Shown here in pieces: positions 53,664-60,709 of a stretch of DNA of 64,000 bases. Every line of letters begins with the position of its first letter. Position 1 is the first letter of the stretch. This stretch comes from Longimicrobiales bacterium. GTDB taxonomy: Bacteria; Gemmatimonadota; Gemmatimonadetes; Longimicrobiales; Gaopeijiaceae. The stretch is from the NCBI GenBank assembly GCA_958296005.1, contig CATQHQ010000001.1:264134-328133 (forward strand), written 5' to 3'. The notes under the pieces are model-generated. The model saw only the letters and a list, made by a program, of their open reading frames with translations, made no database searches and was not told the origin of the DNA. A program made the translations under genes and the position numbers.

Positions 53664-55316
53664 ATGCGAACTCGACCAACTCCTGACGCCGTGGCGCGCC
53701 TTCGACTGGCCTCTCCGGCGGTGCTCGCGGCTGCGGCGGCAACGGCCGGCTTGGCCGTCGCGGCGCCAGCTCGCACGGCGGCCGTTCAGGATGTGGACGT
53801 AGTGGAGCTTACGGCGTCCCAGATACAGGAAGACTACCGGGCCTCGCGCTACACGGCGTTGGAGCTGGTGAGCGCCTTCTTGGAGCGGATCGAGCGCTGG
53901 GAGGAACGCTACAACGCCTTCATCTCCATGAACCCGGACGCCCTGGCCCAAGCCGCGGCCCTGGACGAGGAATACCGCCGCCTGGGACCGCGGGGACCGC
54001 TCCACGGAGTGCCTGTCGTAATCAAGGACAACATGGACTACGCTGGGCTGGTCACGACCGCCGGCTTCGCTGGGTTCAGTTCGGCCGCTGGGGGCGTGGA
54101 CATGGTTCCCGGGGACGACGCAGCCGCGGTGGAACGGATGAAGGCCGCGGGAGCGATCGTCCTGGGCAAGACCAACCTGCCGGACTTCGCCGGACACGGC
54201 ACCCGGACCCGCAGCACGGTGGCGGGGGAGACGCTGAACCCGTACGCGCCGGATCGAGTGCCGGGGGGCTCCAGCGGGGGGACGGCGACGGCCGTGGCTG
54301 CCAGCTTTGCCGTGCTGGGGCTGGGCACGGAGACGGGCGGTTCGATTCAGAACCCTGCGGCGGCGCAGGCGCTGGTGGGGGCCAAGCCCACCTTCGGGCT
54401 GGTGCCCCTGGAGGGCGTGGTGCCGATAGACGCGACCTACCGCGACGTGGTCGGCCCCCTGGCGAAGACCGTGCGGGACGCGGCCGCAGTGCTGGACGTG
54501 ATCGCCGGCCCCACCCCCGAGGACCCTGCGACCTACGCCGCGACGGGCCGCATCCCGATCGACGGCTACGTCGCCGGGCTGAGCACGGAGGCGCTGGCGG
54601 GCAAGCGTTTCGGGCTGGTCGGTGCTGGCTGGAGGGACACCTTCCTGCCCCTGGCGCCGGAAACGGACGAGCTCTATCGGGAGGCGGTGCGCGCGCTGGA
54701 GGCGGAGGGCGCCGAAGTGGTGGAAGACCCCTTCGCAGGCTCCGGCTGGGTCGAGCTCTACGACGAACGGCCCTCGGTGCCGTCGGTCGGCGGGCACGGG
54801 ATGCTGGTCTACCTCCAGGGTCTCGGCGACGACGCGGCGTTCCGCACGATAGAGGAGTGGGAGGCCCTCTCCGGGCAGTCGTTCCAGGAGGGGCGTGGGC
54901 GCACCCGCGAGCGTGCGGCCCCGGCGGCGCCCACGGCGACGGAAGAGGGCGACGCCTACCAGGCGTGGCGCATGGCGGTTCGGGCTCGCTTCCGGTCGGT
55001 CTTGGAGGACCACCGCTTGGACGGCCTCTTCTTCCCCCAAGCCGGGGAACCGATCCGCCCCTTGATCGAGGATGCAGAGAGGCCCGAGTACCGCCCCAAC
55101 AACCACGCCGAACTCCCAAGCAACATCGTCAACGACATCGGCGTCCCCACAGTGACCGTGCCCTTCGCATACTACGGGGACGGGACGCCGTTCGTCGTCG
55201 CCTTCGTCGGCGACCTGTGGACCGACGCCGAACTGCTGGCCTACGCCTACGACTTGGAGCAGGCGACGGCGGGGCGGGTCGCCCCAGAGCTCGGCGACGC
55301 GCCGCCGCCCGGCTGA
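53664..55316 (+). CDS. secreted amidase (amidase-signature family)
   Basis: A 550-residue protein with a signal-like N terminus rich in Ala (VLAAAAATAGLAVAAP). The Ser-cisSer-Lys triad is visible: the lysine in VPVVIKDNMD, the cis-serine in GGSSGGTATAV and the nucleophile in GTETGGSIQNPA. The family hydrolyses amides such as peptides, fatty-acid amides or aryl-acylamides, and resembles secreted Asp/Glu-tRNA-amidotransferase-like amidases in fold only. A 60-residue insertion before the end (GRTRERAAPAAPTA) is low complexity. It diverges from the thioredoxin-like gene. Confidence 0.88.
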   Translation: MRTRPTPDAVARLRLASPAVLAAAAATAGLAVAAPARTAAVQDVDVVELTASQIQEDYRASRYTALELVSAFLERIERWEERYNAFISMNPDALAQAAALDEEYRRLGPRGPLHGVPVVIKDNMDYAGLVTTAGFAGFSSAAGGVDMVPGDDAAAVERMKAAGAIVLGKTNLPDFAGHGTRTRSTVAGETLNPYAPDRVPGGSSGGTATAVAASFAVLGLGTETGGSIQNPAAAQALVGAKPTFGLVPLEGVVPIDATYRDVVGPLAKTVRDAAAVLDVIAGPTPEDPATYAATGRIPIDGYVAGLSTEALAGKRFGLVGAGWRDTFLPLAPETDELYREAVRALEAEGAEVVEDPFAGSGWVELYDERPSVPSVGGHGMLVYLQGLGDDAAFRTIEEWEALSGQSFQEGRGRTRERAAPAAPTATEEGDAYQAWRMAVRARFRSVLEDHRLDGLFFPQAGEPIRPLIEDAERPEYRPNNHAELPSNIVNDIGVPTVTVPFAYYGDGTPFVVAFVGDLWTDAELLAYAYDLEQATAGRVAPELGDAPPPG

Positions 55317-55481
55317 CCTGATCCCAAGCCGTCCGACGGGGCAGGGGTATAGCCGGATGGGACGGCCTAGCCCGCGGCTCCTGCTGTTGCCGACGGCAGC
55401 AACCGGCGATATTCAGCGGCCCGACGCCGGACGAGCGCGTCCCAGAGCAGATCCTACTTCCTATCGCAAGCGAGGAACGGC

Positions 55482-57272
55482 ATGGAATGGTTGTTCCGCA
55501 TTTTCAGAAGAAGGCGGAAGCGAGTCCAGGAGCTATCGCCCCGAAGGTCGAGGCAACGATTCAAGACTCAGCCCCGGCGGCTTCGTTCCGCCTTGTTCGT
55601 TGACTTCGACAATATCCTCCACGGCGTGCACAGTCGCAGACCAGAGGTCGCCGAGGCGCTGGCGCGCAACTTTGCCACGTGGCTGGGAGACTTGTCAAAC
55701 CGAAAATTGCCGCCCGGAGTGGTCGAGCGGGACATACTCGTCTGGCGCGCTTACATCAACCCCAAGGGAGGGGTGAAGGACGCAGAGGGCACTGGCGAAT
55801 GGCTCTCCATCTCGCGGTATCGGCAAGCGCTTCTGCTCTCCGGCTTCGAGGTCGTGGACTGCCCGGCGCTCACCGCGGGGATGAAGAACGCCGCCGACAT
55901 CCGCATGGTTGTGGACGCGCTCTCGAGCTACTACTCCGAGCCCTCCAGTCCGCCGTACGACGAGTTCATCATCGCGTCCGACGACGCGGACTTCACGCCG
56001 TTGCTGCAACACCTTAGGGCGCACGGTTGCAGAACAATGATCGTTTCGGCGGGCAACGCCGCCCACGCGTACGCGAACATTGCCGACGAGAGCTTTGATC
56101 TGATCGACTTCCTCACCACTGGGTCCGGGGAGGATACCACGGGGTCCGGGGAGGACGCCCGTCGCCCAGGCGTCCAGACACCCGGAGTCGCCACCCTGGA
56201 CGAAGCCCAGGTTGTGGCAGCCGCCAAAAGGCACGTTGAGGAAAGTCGCATCGCGGTGCCTTTGGCTGTCCTTGCCGAAAAGACAGCCAGCGAGTTCGGC
56301 ACGTTGCAGTCTTGGTTGGGCCACCGCTCGCTGGGAGAGTTTCTGCAAACCACGGAGATCGCTTCGACCTTCCAGATCGAAGGGGGCTACATCTGGGACC
56401 CCGCCCGCCACGCCGAGCCCAGACGGCTGGTCGTGCCGGCGGCCCCGGTGCCCCAGGCGCTGGCCACACTGCTGCGGGACACGATCCTGCCTCAGATCGG
56501 CGCCCGGCAGTACTGGGCTGTGTTTGCGGCGCTGGAGTCCTACGTGCGGGAGCGAGCAAAGCGGCAGGCCGTCCACTACGACGAGGACGGCTGCGTCTCT
56601 TGGTGCCACTCCAGCTTGGTCGGGAACGGGATGAACGTTCGGGAGCCCGACATCCGGCAGATTCTCGCACGAACGAGGGTTCACCTCGAGTGGATGAAAT
56701 GGGTGAAGCTGCCCCCGGCACCCGAGGACGTTTGCGACAAGGTGCTGAACAACACGAGACGCACGATCGACGGGCGCCCCTTGCATCCCGACGAACTGAA
56801 CGATCTGCGCGAGTGGCTTTGGAGAGGACGCCCCAGCGTACAGCGGCCTCCGGCGTCGCGAGCCGAGCCGCGGCCCAGCCTGCCGAGCGCAGGCAACCCG
56901 ATCAAGGCCGTTCGGCCGGACAACGCGTCCGACAAGACCGTCATCGCGGGCACCCTGCGCGAGGTCATTCCCCGGACGAGCACGTTCAACGCCTTCCGGC
57001 TCCAGGACCGGTCCGACTTCGGTCGGAGGCTGGCAAGAGGGGTGCTGGGCCCGCTGGGCCACGGGAGCTGGGGCAAGGTCACCGTGCACAGCCCGACCGA
57101 GGGCCAGCTGCTGAGCTACACGTTCTGGGTCGAGAGCGACACGCTGTCCCAGCCCCAGTACCGCGCCGGCGCCACGCTGTCGGCCGAACTGCACGTCCTA
57201 GACCTGTCGGGACTCGGACAAGGGCTGGAGTGGGTCGGCAAGAGTTGCGAGATCCGCGGAGACGCAGGCTAG
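55482..57272 (+). CDS. NYN-domain (PIN-like) nuclease with LOTUS/OST-HTH-like region
   Basis: A 596-residue protein with AGGA close to its ATG. After a very basic start (FRRRRKRVQELSPRRSRQR) comes a NYN domain: SALFVDFDNI at about 36-45, NAADIRMVVD and IASDDADFTPLL at about 165-176, giving the acidic metal centre of PIN-like RNases. A linker with two TTGSGED units is followed at about 240-310 by a helical segment (AAAKRHVEESRIAVPLAVL, LGEFLQ) that fits an OST-HTH/LOTUS RNA-binding module. The last 280 residues are unassigned. It is likely an RNA-cleaving or RNA-guided regulator. Base composition at third positions is less GC-rich than in the neighbours. Confidence 0.82.
   Translation: MEWLFRIFRRRRKRVQELSPRRSRQRFKTQPRRLRSALFVDFDNILHGVHSRRPEVAEALARNFATWLGDLSNRKLPPGVVERDILVWRAYINPKGGVKDAEGTGEWLSISRYRQALLLSGFEVVDCPALTAGMKNAADIRMVVDALSSYYSEPSSPPYDEFIIASDDADFTPLLQHLRAHGCRTMIVSAGNAAHAYANIADESFDLIDFLTTGSGEDTTGSGEDARRPGVQTPGVATLDEAQVVAAAKRHVEESRIAVPLAVLAEKTASEFGTLQSWLGHRSLGEFLQTTEIASTFQIEGGYIWDPARHAEPRRLVVPAAPVPQALATLLRDTILPQIGARQYWAVFAALESYVRERAKRQAVHYDEDGCVSWCHSSLVGNGMNVREPDIRQILARTRVHLEWMKWVKLPPAPEDVCDKVLNNTRRTIDGRPLHPDELNDLREWLWRGRPSVQRPPASRAEPRPSLPSAGNPIKAVRPDNASDKTVIAGTLREVIPRTSTFNAFRLQDRSDFGRRLARGVLGPLGHGSWGKVTVHSPTEGQLLSYTFWVESDTLSQPQYRAGATLSAELHVLDLSGLGQGLEWVGKSCEIRGDAG
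56115..56156 (+). repeat. two-copy 21-bp repeat in the NYN-gene linker
   Basis: Two adjacent 21-base units each encode TTGSGED, differing at only two third positions. They sit in the acidic linker after the nuclease domain and keep the frame. Confidence 0.85.
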
Positions 57273-57366
57273 CGCGCATCGGACCGCGTCTGCTAGAATG
57301 CCAGTCCGCCGAAGCCGTGCGGCACCGAACCCCAACAGATGCCCAGATGCCTTCGAAAGGTTTCTC

Positions 57367-58032
57367 ATGAAGAAGATCGCGCCGACGATCCTGCCCGCCG
57401 TCGTCGCCGGCCTTGCGCTGGCAGCGACGACCCTCGTCGGTCCTCCCGCGACTGCCCAAGAGTTGCAGCGCCCCGACGGGTGGAGCGTTCGCTTCGACGA
57501 CCCGAGCAGTTCTGAGGGCGACCTGCAGATGTTCGTGGAGATGCCGCCGGGCTGGCACGTCACGTCGGGTCCCGCGGCCGTCTACTGGGGACCTGGAATG
57601 GAGGCGACGGGCGACTTCCGGGTGGAGATGGAAGTCTTCCTTTTCGATCCCGGTCGTAGGCGGGAGGCGTTCGGCATCTTCGTCGGAGGCCGCGACATGG
57701 AAGGCGACGCCGTCGAGTACAGCTACTTCCTCGTCCGCAACGGAGGCGAGTTCATCGTGAAGCGGCGGGAAGGTCCCGAGGCGCCGACCGTCCTGCCCTG
57801 GACCGCCCACCCGGCGATCCTCTCCTTCGCGGACCGGGAAGAGGACAGCGCCACCATCAAGAACGTGCTCGTGGTCGAGGCCAGGGAGGAGACCGTGCGC
57901 TTCTTCGTCAACGGTGCCGAGGTGGCCAGCGTTCCCCGCGACCAGTTCGGGACGGACGGCACTCTCGGCTTCCGGGTGAACCACGGGCTCGACTTGCACG
58001 TCTCCAAGCTGGAGGCGTCGCCGCTGTCGTAA
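57367..58032 (+). CDS. secreted LamG/DUF1080-like protein
   Basis: A 221-residue protein; the ATG has AAAGG seven bases upstream and gives the leader MKKIAPTILPAVVAGLALA ending PATAQE. The mature part is all-beta with WHVTSGPAAVYWGPG, GDFRVEMEVFLFDPG, FGIFVGGRDM, YSYFLVRNGGEF and VRFFVNGAEVASVP, the pattern of jelly-roll domains such as DUF1080 (3-keto-disaccharide hydrolase-like). No catalytic set is evident; a sugar- or cell-surface-binding role is possible. It ends 15 bases from the convergent response-regulator gene. Confidence 0.75.
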   Translation: MKKIAPTILPAVVAGLALAATTLVGPPATAQELQRPDGWSVRFDDPSSSEGDLQMFVEMPPGWHVTSGPAAVYWGPGMEATGDFRVEMEVFLFDPGRRREAFGIFVGGRDMEGDAVEYSYFLVRNGGEFIVKRREGPEAPTVLPWTAHPAILSFADREEDSATIKNVLVVEAREETVRFFVNGAEVASVPRDQFGTDGTLGFRVNHGLDLHVSKLEASPLS

Positions 58033-58047
58033 AGGGCAGGGGCGCGT

Positions 58048-58788
58048 CTAGGGCTTGTCGCCCGGCGCGTTCCGAAAACGGTAGCCGAAGCCGCGCACCG
58101 TCTCGATCCGGTTGCCGTCGGGGCCGAGCTTGCCGCGCAGTCGCCGCACATGCATGTCCACCGTTCGGGTCTGGACGCGAGAGACAACGTCGGCTCGGGT
58201 CTCCCACATGTCGGCGAGAAGTCGGTCGCGGCTCTGGGTGCGGCCCCGGCGGCCCATCAGAGCTCGCAGCAACCGGAACTCGATGCGCGTGAGAGGCAGT
58301 TCGTCGCCGTCCCTGGTCACCTGCTTCGCCCCCAGGTTGAGCTTGAGAGCGCCCGACTGGATGATCTGCCCGCCGCTGTCGGACCTTGCCTCGCCCTGCG
58401 CGCGCCGGAGGATCGCCTCGACCCGAAGCACCAGCTCCCTGGGGCTGAAGGGCTTGGCCAGGTAGTCGTCGGCGCCCAGCTCCAGCCCCGTGATCCGGTC
58501 CTCCTCTTCCCGCTTGGCGGTGAGGACCAGAACCGGAATGCCGCGGGTGGCCGGGTTCGACCGGACGCTTTTCAGCACCGCGTCCCCCGAGACGCCGGGC
58601 AGCATCCGGTCCAGAACCACCAGGTCCGGCGGGCTCCGGTCCAGGAGGTCGAGCGCGGCCGTGCCGGTCAAGGCCGTCTCGACCCGGTAACCCCGCCGCG
58701 TGAGCTGGTAGGCGATCATCGCCGCGATCTCGGCCTCGTCCTCGACGACCAGGACCCGAGAGGCGTCGGAGGCGTCGAGTTGGCTCAC
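58048..58788 (-). CDS. OmpR/PhoB-family response regulator
   Basis: A 246-residue protein from a GTG overlapping the stop of the lipoprotein gene (GTGA). The receiver domain has the acidic pair in VVEDEAEIA, the phospho-acceptor aspartate in LVVLDRMLPG, and the lysine in LAKPFSPREL. The C-terminal winged helix includes LPLTRIEFRLLRALM and SRVQTRTVDMHVRRLRGKLG, typical of OmpR/PhoB DNA binding to direct repeats. No sensor kinase gene is adjacent in the window. It is the last gene of the TonB-receptor operon, so it may control that operon or respond to the imported nutrient. Confidence 0.94.
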   Translation of the reverse strand: MSQLDASDASRVLVVEDEAEIAAMIAYQLTRRGYRVETALTGTAALDLLDRSPPDLVVLDRMLPGVSGDAVLKSVRSNPATRGIPVLVLTAKREEEDRITGLELGADDYLAKPFSPRELVLRVEAILRRAQGEARSDSGGQIIQSGALKLNLGAKQVTRDGDELPLTRIEFRLLRALMGRRGRTQSRDRLLADMWETRADVVSRVQTRTVDMHVRRLRGKLGPDGNRIETVRGFGYRFRNAPGDKP

Positions 58789-59372
58789 GGGCCGCCCTTC
58801 TGATCCCCTTCCGGGCCAGCCAGCTCCACATCCTCGTCGTAGTAGCGGAACACCTTGTACCCTCCGTTCCTCGCTAGGACGTCCTTGAACAGCTGGATCC
58901 TGTACGCGGCGTCGCCGGCCCGAAAGCGGACGGAGCACTCCGTGTGGACGACGAAGGTGTCGAAGGACTGGAGCTCTCCTTCGCACGCCACCGCCAGGAA
59001 GTGCAGCTCTCCTGCCCGCTGGATCGTTCGCCGAAGCGCGCTGGCGGCTCTAGGAACCGCCTGTTGATTCCGCAGCTGGATGTTCCTCCACGCCAAGTCC
59101 AAGGGGTAGCCCGCATCGGCGGCCGGCAACTCCGGCCAGATCACCGTGTTGTGCTCGTTCTCGGTCAGGCGGAAGCGCTGCAGTGCTTCGAGGTCGTTCC
59201 GTGCGAAGGCCTCCAGCACCCCGCTCCCCAGATCGTCCAAGCTGCCGGCCGAACCGGTAAACGGGGGCTGGCCGCCGCACGCCGCAAGTGCGATGCTCGC
59301 CGCGAAGGCTAGGCCCGCGCCCGCACACCGGGGCGCGTCGACGCGCCTCAGTTCCTCGCGAAGGAAGTCCAC
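58785..59372 (-). CDS. small lipoprotein of the TonB-receptor operon
   Basis: A 195-residue protein. I choose a GTG inside the end of the upstream gene, which yields MDFLREELRR, then a hydrophobic run and the lipobox ALAAC. Longer starts add shadow sequence. The mature part (DLGSGVLEAFARNDLEALQRF, FLAVACEGELQSFD, then YKVFRYYDEDVEL) recalls small NTF2- or DUF-type proteins, but I recognise no family. Coupled starts on both sides place it in one transcription unit with the beta-helix lipoprotein and the regulator, and it may be a sensor partner or an outer-membrane subunit. Confidence 0.75.
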   Translation of the reverse strand: MDFLREELRRVDAPRCAGAGLAFAASIALAACGGQPPFTGSAGSLDDLGSGVLEAFARNDLEALQRFRLTENEHNTVIWPELPAADAGYPLDLAWRNIQLRNQQAVPRAASALRRTIQRAGELHFLAVACEGELQSFDTFVVHTECSVRFRAGDAAYRIQLFKDVLARNGGYKVFRYYDEDVELAGPEGDQKGGP

Positions 59373-60670
59373 CCCATCCACCACTTCTTGCCGCCCGGCT
59401 CCACCGCGCCGATGAACTCCGTCGGAGTGAAGAAGCCGTCGTCGGGCGGAGTGGCCGCGCCCGTCAGAAGCGGCGAGCCAGCGATGGGCGTGAAGTCCGG
59501 CGCGTCGCGGTTGTAGGGGTCGGCCAGCATCGCGTCGTCCAAGACTCGGTTGCCCCACTCCGGCGTGTTGAAGAAGGCCTCCTCGTCGATCCCGTCGTCG
59601 TCCGTGGAGAACGGGGCCTTGTTGTCGGCCAGGATCGAATTGCGCAACTCGAGTCCGTTGGTCAGAGTCTCAGGATTGTCCACGTCCAAACCCTGATCGC
59701 CGAAGCCGAGCACGACCGCGTTGTAGATCGAGCCCGCGGTGCCGCGCCGGAGGTGCAGTCCGACGTCGGACTTCTCCCCGCTCTCCCCGCCGGGACCGTT
59801 GCCCACGAGCGTGACGTTGTAGATGACCGGGGCGGTGAACGGCGTGGCATTGAAGTCGTCTTCGTTGCCGTCCACCTCGAAGCCGTTGTCCGCGTCGTTG
59901 GGATCCTGTTGCGCGATCCAGAACTGCCCCCGGCCCTGCCAACCGGTCGAGTAGTCGAAGCTGTCGTCGGATGCGTTGGTGACGAGCGCGTACTTGAGAT
60001 CGACCGTCCCCCCGAAGAACTCGATGCCGTCGTCCAAGCCGACGTTGGTCTGCACATGGCTGATCTGGGTGCCGGCGCCGACGCCGTTCAGGGTCAGGGC
60101 ATTGAGTTCGTTGCCGAACGAGACCTCGAAGCCCGCGAACTCGATGCGGGTATACGTGACGACTCCGCTGTCGTCGTCGCGGTCGACGCCGCCGTACGTG
60201 CCCGACGATCCTTCGCCCACGCACTCGTCGGCGGGGAAGTTGCACAGCGACTTCCCGTTGATCACCACCCCGCCCCAGTCGCCGGGACGCCGCTCGCCAG
60301 CCGGAGAACTGCTGGTGAACACGACCGGCGCGTCGGCGGTGCCTTCCGAGAACAGCTTGCCGCCCGCCCGCACGATCAGGGCGGTGGGCTGCACCGACAC
60401 GTCGCCCTTGACGACGGTGCCTGCCGGAATGCGAAGCTCGCCGCCGTCGGTCACCGTCACGACGCCTTGGAGCAGATAGGTCGTGTCGGCGTGAAGCGTG
60501 CGTGTCCCCGTGACTTCGCCGCTTAGGCTGGCTTCGAGAGCTTGTTCCTCCGGCGGCTGGGGCGGGTCGGGGGGTGCCGGGGTGGAGGGCGTCGTGGGGC
60601 TGCTGCACGCCCAAGCAAGGACGGCGGCAACCATGGCTAGCCTGCAAGACCAGCGGTGCTTCCAGTTCAT
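59348..60670 (-). CDS. beta-helix (right-handed parallel) lipoprotein
   Basis: A 440-residue protein with a lipoprotein leader ending LAWAC followed by a Pro/Thr-rich tether (PSTPAPPDPPQPPEE). The core shows regular beta-helix turns: YLLQGVVTVTDGGELRIPAG, WGGVVINGKSL, GGVDRDDDSGVVTYTRIEFAG, DDGIEFFGGTVDLKYALVTN and ELRNSILAD. Such proteins in Bacteroidota and Gemmatimonadota accompany TonB receptors, often as surface-exposed subunits. No catalytic motif is seen. It follows the receptor gene by 39 bases. Confidence 0.85.
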   Translation of the reverse strand: MNWKHRWSCRLAMVAAVLAWACSSPTTPSTPAPPDPPQPPEEQALEASLSGEVTGTRTLHADTTYLLQGVVTVTDGGELRIPAGTVVKGDVSVQPTALIVRAGGKLFSEGTADAPVVFTSSSPAGERRPGDWGGVVINGKSLCNFPADECVGEGSSGTYGGVDRDDDSGVVTYTRIEFAGFEVSFGNELNALTLNGVGAGTQISHVQTNVGLDDGIEFFGGTVDLKYALVTNASDDSFDYSTGWQGRGQFWIAQQDPNDADNGFEVDGNEDDFNATPFTAPVIYNVTLVGNGPGGESGEKSDVGLHLRRGTAGSIYNAVVLGFGDQGLDVDNPETLTNGLELRNSILADNKAPFSTDDDGIDEEAFFNTPEWGNRVLDDAMLADPYNRDAPDFTPIAGSPLLTGAATPPDDGFFTPTEFIGAVEPGGKKWWMGWTSFARN

Positions 60671-60709
60671 TTCCGATCCTCCTCTAGATCGAAATGGGAG
60701 TGTGGGCCT

